Assembly (NCBI GenBank): GCA_025353985.1
Contig: JANXNT010000558.1
Span: forward strand, 1 to 8,763
DNA from: Limnoglobus sp.
GTDB lineage: Bacteria; Planctomycetota; Planctomycetia; Gemmatales; Gemmataceae
Reading direction: 5' to 3'
Length of the DNA stretch: 8,763 nt
Part shown: one piece after another, positions 1-6,166 of the stretch
Layout of the letters: each line of letters begins with the position of its first letter
How positions within the stretch are numbered: position 1 is the first letter of the stretch
The notes under the pieces: generated by a model
What the model saw: only the letters and a program-made list of their open reading frames with translations
Told to the model about the DNA's origin: nothing
Databases searched by the model: none
Made by a program: the position numbers and the translations under genes

Positions 1-857
1 ATCGGCATTTTGTCGAAGCTACGTTCGTCGTAAATCGTCCGTGCGATATCGACGACCGATGGCGTGTACCAACTCGGCTCGAAGCGATAACCGACGATCG
101 GGTTGCCGACGAGTTCGTGCAAGAATCGCGGCAACACTTTCTTCATGGCGCGTTCGGTCGGGTCTTCGTCGGGGTCGATGTCGTTCGTCCGATTTCCCTG
201 CGACTCTTCGAGGCGGCGAACCATCTCGATTGCCTTCGATTCTTCGACCCGCTGGTTCTTCACCGTCGTGGCGTAATCGGCGAGTTCGTCGCCTTGTTGC
301 TTCATACGTAGGGCATTGTTCGCATAGCGATTCGCCTCGGCCCGATCCGCAACCGCGTCTTCGATGCGGCTCGTCGTGCGAATGACCGTCTCGCGGCCCG
401 GTTCCGCGAACAGCGTCCGCACGGCATCGGCAGCGAGTTCGATGTGCAAGAACGAGGCTTCAATCGCGAGCGCAGCATGACGGCTAGCGGCGGCGAACAG
501 CGGGAACGCCGGGGCGATCTCGTCCGGACTCTCGAGAATCGGCCCCGATTGATCGGCCGAGGTCGGGTCTGCGGGGCGAACGACATCGGCCATCGTGTTG
601 CGGGCTTGTTCGATGGCCGCAGGGATCGCGGCATCGATCCGCTTCAGCCAGTCTTTCGCGACTTTCGCCGGTAGCACGGCCGCGTTGAGTTCGATGAAAT
701 CGACCGCATCGCGCAGATCGCCTTCGGGAACGACATCCCAACGGCGACGCACGAACGCAGCGGCCAGCAGTCGCCACCGACGCGGATTGAACCGGTCGAG
801 AACGAATTCGAGCATTTCATCCGGGTCGGTGCCCTTCAGCCAATCTTCTGAGATCAT
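1..857 (-). CDS. Uncharacterised Gemmata-type repeat-family protein, 3' end cut by the window edge
   Basis: The reading frame is open from an ATG at 857-855 to the left edge without a stop, giving 285 residues of an incomplete protein. The N-terminus (residues 5-25) carries a WLKGTDPDEMLEFVLDRF block, followed by an Arg-rich helix (26-39). The middle is Ala/Glu-rich and helical, with a charged, probably coiled stretch at 160-222. Near the visible end (245-285) is a block with W263, 'TPSVVDIARTIYDER' and 'FDKMP'. I recall this N- and C-terminal pairing from a large family in Gemmata genomes whose function is unknown. No catalytic motif, signal peptide or membrane segment is visible. The start is the first ATG in frame, with only a weak GGA six to eight bases upstream. 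The gene diverges from the rightward genes that follow. Family placement is recall; no function is proposed. Confidence 0.8.
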   Translation of the reverse strand, partial: MISEDWLKGTDPDEMLEFVLDRFNPRRWRLLAAAFVRRRWDVVPEGDLRDAVDFIELNAAVLPAKVAKDWLKRIDAAIPAAIEQARNTMADVVRPADPTSADQSGPILESPDEIAPAFPLFAAASRHAALAIEASFLHIELAADAVRTLFAEPGRETVIRTTSRIEDAVADRAEANRYANNALRMKQQGDELADYATTVKNQRVEESKAIEMVRRLEESQGNRTNDIDPDEDPTERAMKKVLPRFLHELVGNPIVGYRFEPSWYTPSVVDIARTIYDERSFDKMP

Positions 858-996
858 AATTTCCAGTGAACGAGCGAAGCACACAAATGGCAAGGGGGAA
901 CCGCGAAACGACCGCATGTTTTCACTACCCATCGCGAAGAGGGCGATTCCACTTGACCAAATATGGCAGAAACTGGACGATCTGTGTCAGGATGAC

Positions 997-1036
997 AGCA
1001 CGCCGCGATCTGGCTGCCTCGTAGCGGAATCGTGCT
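997..1036 (+). promoter_or_regulatory. Candidate stem-loop upstream of the receiver-groES pair
   Basis: AGCACG (997-1002) is the reverse complement of CGTGCT (1031-1036). Directly inside, CCGC (1003-1006) can pair with GCGG (1024-1027), leaving a three-base bulge and a loop of about 17 bases. The right arm ends in GTGCTAA, which resembles half of a CIRCE heat-shock operator. The left arm does not match the other half and the spacing is far too long, so I do not call CIRCE. It could be a leader structure or chance. Confidence 0.2.
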
Positions 1037-1186
1037 AAATAGGGAAATCGTCGCCACTTGCGCGCCGTGTGGGCCGGTCGTTCGGGCGTGGCATCCGGTT
1101 TGCATTGCGTGAGACAGGAGATGTTCCTTCCACGAGGTCCGCTGTATCGCATGATTTGTTCGGTAACTGTGCGAGCGAACCACTCG

Positions 1187-1194
1187 GGGAGGTG
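1187..1194 (+). promoter_or_regulatory. Shine-Dalgarno sequence fixing the receiver start
   Basis: GGGAGGTG lies six bases before the ATG at 1201. It is the strongest ribosome binding site in the window and supports 1201 over the upstream in-frame GTG at 1069. Confidence 0.7.
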
Positions 1195-1200
1195 ACCGCT

Positions 1201-1650
1201 ATGGTGCTGACACCGCAACCACCGAAGATCGACTGCCCGTTTTCGATCCTCATCGCCGACGACGACGAGGGGAATCGCAAAGCACTCAGCGACCTATTGC
1301 GCGAACGGGGCTTCACGACTGTTCTGGCAGCCGATGGCAGTGAAGCGGTCGAAATTGTGCAGGTCGAGACGATTCACCTCGTCTTGATCGACATGCACAT
1401 GCCACGGCTGACGGGTCTGGAAGCGGTGCAGATGGCGCGGCAGATCAATGCGATGTTGCCCGCGATTCTGATGACCGCCGACGCTACCCGCGACATTATG
1501 CGTCAGGCATTTTTGGCGCAGGTGTTCAGCGTGATTCCGAAGCCGGTGAATGTGAACATCGTCCTGAATACACTAATGCGAGCACTGAATCAGGTTTACG
1601 GACCGACCGAGCCGCATCACCCGACACTCCCACACGAGGCTGACCGATGA
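1201..1650 (+). CDS. Stand-alone receiver-domain response regulator (CheY-like)
   Basis: This 149-residue protein is essentially one receiver domain (about residues 14-135) with no DNA-binding or enzymatic output domain. The acidic pocket is D20-D22 after strand 1 ('ILIADDDEGN'). The phosphoacceptor is D64 in 'LVLIDMHMP'. The conserved Thr is T92 in 'ILMTADA', and the conserved Lys is K114 in 'IPKPV'. All are present, so it should be phosphorylated by a histidine kinase, none of which is encoded here. The last 15 residues are a His/Pro-rich tail. The ATG at 1201 is chosen because it follows a strong ribosome binding site and starts just before the domain. The stop overlaps the groES start by four bases (ATGA), implying co-transcription and probably translational coupling. 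The output is unknown; it may signal by protein contact, perhaps with the phosphatase downstream. Confidence 0.92.
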   Translation: MVLTPQPPKIDCPFSILIADDDEGNRKALSDLLRERGFTTVLAADGSEAVEIVQVETIHLVLIDMHMPRLTGLEAVQMARQINAMLPAILMTADATRDIMRQAFLAQVFSVIPKPVNVNIVLNTLMRALNQVYGPTEPHHPTLPHEADR

Positions 1651-1934
1651 ATGTTGTCCCGCTGAACGAAAAAATCATGGTGCAACGGCTCGAAGCCGAA
1701 GACAAGTCCGCTGGGGGCATCATCCTCCCGGACAACGCCAAGGAAAAGCCGAAGCAAGGCAAAATCCTCTCGATGGGCGAAGGCAAGCTCCTGGAAAACG
1801 GCACCCGTGCCACTTTCCAGGTGAAGGTCGGCGACCGCGTACTGTTCACGTCGTACTCGGGTAACGAGATCACCGTGAACAACAAGGAATTCCTGATCAT
1901 GACCGAAGACGACATTCTCGCTATCGTCGATTAG
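1647..1934 (+). CDS. groES: Co-chaperonin GroES (Cpn10)
   Basis: This 95-residue protein has the normal length and layout of bacterial GroES, the cytoplasmic seven-subunit lid of the GroEL folding chamber. The N-terminal strand 'VVPLNEKIMVQRLE' is followed by the mobile loop (about 17-34) with the GroEL-contacting 'GGIILPD' motif (residues 23-29) intact. Then come 'AKEKPKQGKI', the roof-loop region (44-58), 'VKVGDRVLF' (59-67) and the C-terminal 'ILAIVD'. Nothing suggests loss of function. Its ATG overlaps the stop of the receiver gene (ATGA), and a hairpin terminator follows. No groEL follows, which is unusual for a primary groES but common for extra copies in planctomycetes. Linkage to a receiver suggests it responds to a signal rather than only to heat; that part is inference. 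Confidence 0.95.
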   Translation: MNVVPLNEKIMVQRLEAEDKSAGGIILPDNAKEKPKQGKILSMGEGKLLENGTRATFQVKVGDRVLFTSYSGNEITVNNKEFLIMTEDDILAIVD

Positions 1935-1956
1935 TTCGTGTAACAGCCAACGCAAG

Positions 1957-2003
1957 ACACCCGCAAGCCACGCGACATATCGCCCGGCAACGCGGGTGTT
2001 TTT
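1957..2003 (+). terminator. Probable intrinsic terminator after groES
   Basis: ACACCCGC (1957-1964) is the exact reverse complement of GCGGGTGT (1992-1999), and TTTT follows. The 27-base loop contains a second small hairpin, GCGA (1972-1975) with TCGC (1980-1983). It begins 22 bases after the groES stop. The loop is longer than usual, but the stem and T run are in the right order. Confidence 0.65.
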
Positions 2004-2016
2004 GTGTTTGTGGCGG

Positions 2017-2034
2017 GGAAGTTCTGACACTTCC
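2017..2034. promoter_or_regulatory. Inverted repeat, candidate operator for the phosphatase gene
   Basis: GGAAGT (2017-2022) and ACTTCC (2029-2034) form a perfect 6-6-6 inverted repeat. It directly abuts a possible -10 box and lies where a -35 region would sit, a layout typical of regulator binding sites. No recognised operator consensus matches. Confidence 0.35.
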
Positions 2035-2040
2035 TACAAT
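2035..2040 (+). promoter_or_regulatory. Possible -10 box for the phosphatase gene
   Basis: TACAAT is one base from the TATAAT consensus and lies 35 bases before the ATG at 2076. No good -35 box is found 16-18 bases upstream, so the promoter would need an activator or the match is chance. The terminator just before it makes a new promoter here plausible. Confidence 0.35.
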
Positions 2041-2075
2041 AACGTGACAACTCGATACCCAGGCGAGAGTGGTTG

Positions 2076-3230
2076 ATGGAAATCGGGCGACCGATACTAG
2101 TGTCTGCACAACCGCAGACGGCGACGGACGATGTTCTTTCGGCGCTGACAGCCGCTGGGTTGAGACACGTTCCGCACTTGCTCCGATCCACACCCACGAT
2201 CGATTTCCACGCCATTTCTGCGGCAATCATCTACCCCGGCGAAATCCTCGATGCGGCCATCGAACAAACGCGGCGCTGGCGGGTCGAACTCGGTTCGCAG
2301 TACCTGCCGATCGTCTGGATCTTGTCGATGCCATCGATCGAGTGGAAGAAGGCGGGCCTCGACGCCGGTGCAGATGTCTGCATGCCGCAGCCGTTCGATC
2401 CGGGTTTACTCGTGGCTCAACTTGCGGCGCTGCAACGCATCCGCCAGGGTTCGGAACAACTTGCATTGCGGGCGGCGGAAGCCCCGGTGTTTGCCGAGCG
2501 TTTGCAAAAAGCCTACGGGTCGATCGACCGCGATGTGCAACTGGCGCGCACGATCCACCGCTCGCTGATCCCCACGAAACTCGCCGATTGTGGCACCTTG
2601 CGGTTCGGCGTGCATTACCGGCCACGCAGCCGCGCCGGTGGTGATTTCTTCAACGCGAACCCGACCGCAACGGGTGCCGAATTTTACCTCGCCGACATCG
2701 TGGCCGCCGGTGGGGCATCGGGTGGCGTTCTGAGCCTGTTCGTGAATCAGGCGATCCGCACGCACGCCAGTGCCAGTACGGAGCCGACACCCAGCGACGT
2801 ACTCGCGATGGTGAACCGGTCGTTACTGCAACTCCAGTTGAACGACCCGCCGATTGCCTCGCTGATCTGGGTGCGGGCGAACGGCGAAACGGGTAAAGTC
2901 GCCTTCGCGAAAGCATCGGTCACGCAGCCGATTCACGTGCCACTGTCCGGCGACATCGAAGCCTGGACAGCATCCGGCACGCTGCTCGGCGTCGCCGACG
3001 GTGCCTACCCCACGCAGTTCGGACAACTCCAGCCCGGCGACAAATTGCTACTCGCCAGCGATGGCACCATCGTCGATTCCGATAGCGCCACCCGCGTACT
3101 TTCCACCGCATCCGCCATACATCGCACCCTCCCCGCACAGCCATTCGTCGATGCCGTCGCCCACGATCTCTTGCGGAATATGCGCCAAGCCGACGACTTC
3201 ACCCTCCTCGCCATCGAACGGGTAGCGTGA
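2076..3230 (+). CDS. Pseudo-receiver plus PP2C/SpoIIE-type phosphatase
   Basis: This 384-residue protein resembles RsbU/RssB-type regulators, in which a receiver controls a Ser/Thr phosphatase that acts on an anti-sigma-factor antagonist. Residues 6-125 have a receiver-like pattern, but the phosphoacceptor position reads 'AIIYPGEIL' (Tyr for Asp) and the usual Lys-Pro reads 'MPQPFDPG' (Gln105). It is therefore probably not phosphorylated in the normal way. A linker helix (127-165) contains the family-typical 'LARTIHRSLIP'. The phosphatase domain (175-384) keeps 'GGDFF' (D190), D207 in 'LADIV', 'LLLASDG' (D329) and 'ADDFTLLAI' (D373/D374). The usual 'GGDFYD' reads 'GGDFFN', and the 'DVSGHG' motif is replaced by 'DIVAAGG', so activity may be altered. 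The ATG at 2076 is preferred over the TTG just before it because AGGCGAGAG sits six bases upstream. The gene may act with the receiver gene upstream. Confidence 0.85.
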   Translation: MEIGRPILVSAQPQTATDDVLSALTAAGLRHVPHLLRSTPTIDFHAISAAIIYPGEILDAAIEQTRRWRVELGSQYLPIVWILSMPSIEWKKAGLDAGADVCMPQPFDPGLLVAQLAALQRIRQGSEQLALRAAEAPVFAERLQKAYGSIDRDVQLARTIHRSLIPTKLADCGTLRFGVHYRPRSRAGGDFFNANPTATGAEFYLADIVAAGGASGGVLSLFVNQAIRTHASASTEPTPSDVLAMVNRSLLQLQLNDPPIASLIWVRANGETGKVAFAKASVTQPIHVPLSGDIEAWTASGTLLGVADGAYPTQFGQLQPGDKLLLASDGTIVDSDSATRVLSTASAIHRTLPAQPFVDAVAHDLLRNMRQADDFTLLAIERVA

Positions 3231-3251
3231 ACATCGTTCGCCGCTATTTCG

Positions 3252-3276
3252 TATCACTTCGGTTTCACTCGTGATA
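3252..3276. promoter_or_regulatory. Inverted repeat before the DUF1016 gene
   Basis: TATCAC (3252-3257) and GTGATA (3271-3276) are perfect reverse complements separated by 13 bases, in the 56-base gap before the ATG at 3287. It could be an operator or a leader hairpin. Six-base arms can arise by chance. Confidence 0.25.
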
Positions 3277-3286
3277 AATCCAAATC

Positions 3287-4357
3287 ATGAGCAAGAAACG
3301 AATTGAAAATCGACCCGCACTCGAACCGACGAGTTCGCTACTGCCTGCTGGTTATGCCGAGTGGCTCGTCGAGTTAAAGACTCGCGTCCGGTCGGCGCAG
3401 CTGAAGGCAGCCGTGTCGGTCAACGTCGAGATGATCCAACTCTACTGGGACATCGGCCGAGCAATCGTCGAACGACAGTCGGCAATGGGATGGGGGGCGA
3501 AAGTTATTGACCGGCTCGGAGAAGATCTCCAACGAGAATTTCCCGGTCAGTCCGGCTTCTCCGCCCGAAACCTCAAGTACATGCGGTCGTTTGCTGAGGC
3601 GTGGCCGGGCGACTCAATTGTGCAGCAGCCTGCTGCACAAATCCCGTGGTTCCACAACGTCGTCCTGATGGAGCAAGTGAAGGAGCTCGCAGCGCGCCTC
3701 TGGTATGCCAAGGCGGCCAAGGAAAATGGCTGGTCGCGGGCGGTTCTCGTTCACCAGATCGAGACCGATCTTTACGTCCGAAAGGGCAAAGCGGTATCGA
3801 ATTTCCAGAAAGCACTTCCCGCACTGACGTCCGATCTCGCGCGCGAAACGCTGAAAGACCCGTTCGCTTTCGAGTTCCTGACGTTAGCCGAGGATCACGC
3901 CGAGGCTGAACTCGAACGCGGGCTGGTCGCCCATATTCAGAAGTTTCTTCTCGAACTCGGCGTCGGCTTCACGTTCGTCGGCAGTCAGTATCACATCAAC
4001 GTCGGAGGCGACGACTTTTACCTCGACCTTTTGTTCTACCACCTGAAACTGCGCTCGTTCGTCATCATCGATCTCAAAGCGCGCGCGTTTTCACCGGAAG
4101 CCGTCGGCAAGATGAATTTTTACGTAACGGCCATAGACGAAATTCTTCGCCACCCGAGCGACAACCGAACGATCGGCATCATTCTGTGCAAATCGAAGAA
4201 CAACATCGTCGCCGAGTATTCACTTCGAGACATCGAAAAACCTCTGGCAATCTCCACATACATGACAAAGCTCATCGAGTCGATCCCCGACGAACTGAAG
4301 AAAGAGTTAGGGCCGAGCGCGGCGACTCCCAAACGACAACGGCCCAAAAAGACCTGA
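3287..4357 (+). CDS. DUF1016 (YhcG-type) PD-(D/E)XK nuclease-domain protein
   Basis: This 356-residue protein matches the two-part DUF1016 family by eye. Residues 22-165 form the N-terminal domain, with 'IQLYWDIGRAIVERQ', 'VIDRLGEDLQREFPG', 'GFSARNLKYMRSFAEAWP' and 'IPWFHNVVLMEQVK'. Residues 190-330 form the nuclease-like domain. Its candidate active site is E208 or E210 in the preceding helix, D247 in 'FYLDLLFYH', and D262/K264 in 'FVIIDLKA'. Conserved flanking motifs are 'FLLELGVGF', 'GKMNFYV' and 'IGIILCKSKNN'. The length is normal and all key positions are filled, so it looks intact. It is predicted to be cytoplasmic and to cleave or bind DNA; its substrate is unknown. Relatives often lie in accessory or defence-type islands near restriction systems. 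No clear Shine-Dalgarno is seen. The next gene starts about 40 bases downstream, suggesting an operon. The tail (343-356) is basic and disordered. Confidence 0.93.
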   Translation: MSKKRIENRPALEPTSSLLPAGYAEWLVELKTRVRSAQLKAAVSVNVEMIQLYWDIGRAIVERQSAMGWGAKVIDRLGEDLQREFPGQSGFSARNLKYMRSFAEAWPGDSIVQQPAAQIPWFHNVVLMEQVKELAARLWYAKAAKENGWSRAVLVHQIETDLYVRKGKAVSNFQKALPALTSDLARETLKDPFAFEFLTLAEDHAEAELERGLVAHIQKFLLELGVGFTFVGSQYHINVGGDDFYLDLLFYHLKLRSFVIIDLKARAFSPEAVGKMNFYVTAIDEILRHPSDNRTIGIILCKSKNNIVAEYSLRDIEKPLAISTYMTKLIESIPDELKKELGPSAATPKRQRPKKT

Positions 4358-4399
4358 TTCAAATGGGACGGGAATATCGCAATCGCCGTGGCTGCGGGT

Positions 4400-5473
4400 A
4401 TGCTGAGACTAACAGTGCGACGAATACGTGTACCCAAGAAGTCTACAGTGGCAAAAAAATCCGCACCGAAGCCCGATCTGAACCCCTCTTCAGTCAGAGG
4501 GGAAGGATACTCGTATTTCAACGCTCCAGAGAACTCGGAGATACTTACTCGCATTCCTATTGTGCGGCGTTTAGGTCATAAGGTCGCGGAAATTCAGTTT
4601 CGCAAAAAATTCTTAACGTGGGTGTTGGGTAGCCGAAAATTGATTTTCGGAGCAGTATCTTTGCTTGGAATAGCAGGTTATGTCAGCATTATCGTCAAGT
4701 CAGAAATCGGTGTCATTACCGCGATACTTTTAATAGCAATTAGCATATTATTTGTATCGATGACACTTTTTGTTGTATTTGCTGGGGTTTTTGAGGTAGA
4801 AGACGAAGCCGATTCTCGACTGCATCTCATTTCGCACTTTGTACGCGATAATCAACATGCTGTTCTGGAAGGTTTCCGTGTCGATCCAAAAGTAGGCGTC
4901 GCCAAGATCGATGATTTGTTTGCGCCGAATACGGCAAATAATATTGCGGAGTATTATCAGCTACGACTACGCGACGCGAGTGTAGGCTGCTGTATACGTA
5001 TGCTAGTGGTGAAAGAAGACCAAAAAAAGAAGCCCGGGCGATGGTTTCTTACCATGGCACGATCAAAAAATTTATTTCCTCAACGAGCAAGCCATTCGGA
5101 ACCGATTCGGGCAGACGAGGGCATCGCAAAACTTTTCAAGGACAAGAATGGTTTCGGCGTTTGTGTCATCACCGATTTGGAAAAGGCGATTAATATCGAC
5201 AAAATGTGGAAGGAAACTCCTACCGATAAGTTTGAAGATATTCGATATCTCATGATCGCTCCGATCAATGGATTCGAGACGGGGTCAATGGATAAGAAGA
5301 CGTTTGGCTTGCTGTTTATCTCTTCTTCGCATCGTCCCATTCCTGAGACGTGTTGCCATAGTTTGAAAGCGATCGCCGATCTTCTCGGTATGGCATTACC
5401 AAGAATTTTAGCACCGCTAGCGGTTGGTCCGGCTAAAAATGCAGATACCGAAGCCGAAGACTTGTCAAAGTAA
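4400..5473 (+). CDS. Two-helix membrane protein with a GAF-like cytoplasmic domain
   Basis: I do not recognise a named family. From the ATG at 4400 the protein has 357 residues. A basic N-terminal region (1-75) is followed by two hydrophobic segments at about 81-99 and 104-131 with a short turn. A soluble domain of about 220 residues follows. Its second half resembles a GAF domain: 'YLMIAPINGF', 'FGLLFISSSHRPI' and a final helix 'LKAIADLLGMALPRIL' follow the usual GAF order. No kinase, cyclase or nuclease motif is seen. It may be a membrane-anchored small-molecule sensor; this is inference. The start is uncertain: GTG codons at 4388 and 4448 are in frame and none has a strong ribosome binding site. 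The body from about 4560 is much richer in A+T than its neighbours, suggesting acquisition. It follows the DUF1016 gene by about 42 bases. Confidence 0.8.
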   Translation: MLRLTVRRIRVPKKSTVAKKSAPKPDLNPSSVRGEGYSYFNAPENSEILTRIPIVRRLGHKVAEIQFRKKFLTWVLGSRKLIFGAVSLLGIAGYVSIIVKSEIGVITAILLIAISILFVSMTLFVVFAGVFEVEDEADSRLHLISHFVRDNQHAVLEGFRVDPKVGVAKIDDLFAPNTANNIAEYYQLRLRDASVGCCIRMLVVKEDQKKKPGRWFLTMARSKNLFPQRASHSEPIRADEGIAKLFKDKNGFGVCVITDLEKAINIDKMWKETPTDKFEDIRYLMIAPINGFETGSMDKKTFGLLFISSSHRPIPETCCHSLKAIADLLGMALPRILAPLAVGPAKNADTEAEDLSK

Positions 5474-5582
5474 AAATTTATTCCGGCTGACTGTCAGAAA
5501 AAATCGTAAGATACGCCAATTGTGTTGCCACTGGCAAAATCGCCGGATGGCAGTTGGGACTCTCCAGAAGCCCAGGTACAAT

Positions 5583-5732
5583 ATGTCTCCCGAAAGCAGT
5601 AAGCCGCTGCCGCAAAAACCAATCGCATTTGCGGACAATTTTGGAAGAGCTGCGGCCAAGTACTTCCAAATTCTCGAAATGATCCGAAAAGAAAAACGGG
5701 AGACTGAAGCGGCGACGCCGAAGGTTAAATAA
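5583..5732 (+). CDS. Small charged protein of 49 residues, unknown
   Basis: A short frame starts at ATG 5583, with AGG about seven bases upstream, and encodes 49 residues. The first third is Pro/Ser/Lys-rich, followed by one amphipathic, charged helix ('FGRAAAKYFQILEMIRKEKRE') and a Lys-rich end. In-frame codons extend back to 5424, but that part overlaps the previous gene and lacks protein-like character, so I use the internal ATG; another ATG at 5547 is possible. It lies 109 bases after the membrane gene on the same strand in the A+T-rich stretch. It could be a small partner of that gene, or a chance frame. Confidence 0.45.
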   Translation: MSPESSKPLPQKPIAFADNFGRAAAKYFQILEMIRKEKRETEAATPKVK

Positions 5733-5820
5733 CAAACATATCCGAAACTTTGATACTAAGCCAGCAAGCTCGGTTTTGCATTTCTAATATTATTCGGCGT
5801 TCCGACTATTGGTTTTGGAC

Positions 5821-5863
5821 GCCTTATACTGTCCCCATGCTTACTGGCACCGATACTCTGTCT
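5821..5863 (+). repeat. Upstream copy of the CoxG-like gene's promoter/start region
   Basis: This 43-base segment matches 6167-6209 at 40 of 43 positions (differences at 5824, 5854 and 5861). It includes TATACT (5825-5830) and an ATG (5837-5839). That ATG opens a 26-codon frame (5837-5917) beginning MLTGTDTLSTSL, compared with MLTGTETLPAAL in the real gene, before the frame diverges and stops. It is best read as a duplicated 5' fragment. The abortive frame runs over the start of the membrane-protein gene at 5890. Confidence 0.85.
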
Positions 5864-5889
5864 ACCTCGCTGAGGTGGCGTGAACGCAA

Positions 5890-6132
5890 ATGTGGAAGTT
5901 CACTGCAGGATTGCTGACCGTTGCGGTTCTACTTACGTTTGCGGCCATCGTTCACGGCGTAGGTAGCGGGATCGTGCCGCCATATCCTGATCCAACACCC
6001 GCGCAAGCGACATATTCCCGTTACCACGAAGCCGTCAACGCGGGGTTGTTTGCGGCCGCCGGGATCGCGTGGGCGGCCACAATCACCGTGGCAGCGGGCA
6101 CGTGGATCGTGTCCACTTTGCGAAAACGGTAA
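5890..6132 (+). CDS. Small membrane protein with two predicted helices
   Basis: This 80-residue protein has hydrophobic segments at about residues 5-27 and 51-76. They are separated by a short Pro/Tyr-rich loop ('VPPYPDPTPAQATYSRYHEA') and followed by a basic end 'LRKR'. The first segment could instead be an uncleaved signal sequence. The family is not recognised. GAGGTGG at 5872-5878 sits eleven bases before the ATG, slightly far for a ribosome binding site. The gene is sandwiched between the two copies of the CoxG-like start region (offset 346 bases), so it may have arrived with, or caused, that duplication. Composition is back to the local GC-rich norm. Confidence 0.65.
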   Translation: MWKFTAGLLTVAVLLTFAAIVHGVGSGIVPPYPDPTPAQATYSRYHEAVNAGLFAAAGIAWAATITVAAGTWIVSTLRKR

Positions 6133-6166
6133 CTCAGAGTGGGAATCTGCAATTGAAATCACTTCC

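Larger units (their letters stand above)
858..1200. other. Gene-free divergent intergenic region with a possible stem-loop
   Basis: This stretch lies between the leftward gene starting at 857 and the rightward receiver gene at 1201, so it should hold both promoters. I see no convincing -35/-10 pair. A TTGACC occurs at 953-958 without a good -10 at proper spacing. The most structured part is 997-1036, where AGCACG pairs with CGTGCT and an inner CCGC (1003-1006) pairs with GCGG (1024-1027). A frame in phase with the receiver gene extends back to a GTG at 1069, but this part has no receiver-like sequence and I treat it as non-coding. Confidence 0.5.

Noticed and set aside
953..981. TTGACC as a -35 box for the receiver gene
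   Set aside because: The bases 17 downstream (GACGAT) are a poor -10, and the start codon is over 200 bases away.
595..1038. 147-residue plus-strand frame running over the left gene's 5' end and the intergenic region
   Set aside because: It is Ser/Arg-rich low-complexity, opposite the well-supported minus-strand gene in its first half, and shows no domain; it is a composition shadow.
1028..1038. CIRCE heat-shock operator upstream of groES, from GTGCTAA
   Set aside because: Only one half-site is similar; the other half and the nine-base spacing are absent.
1069..1200. N-terminal extension of the receiver protein from a GTG
   Set aside because: The extension lacks receiver-like sequence, and a strong GGGAGGTG precedes the ATG at 1201.
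5485..5495. CTGACTGTCAG palindrome followed by A's after the membrane gene, as a terminator
   Set aside because: The one-base centre cannot form a hairpin loop without opening the stem, and an A run rather than a T run follows on this strand.
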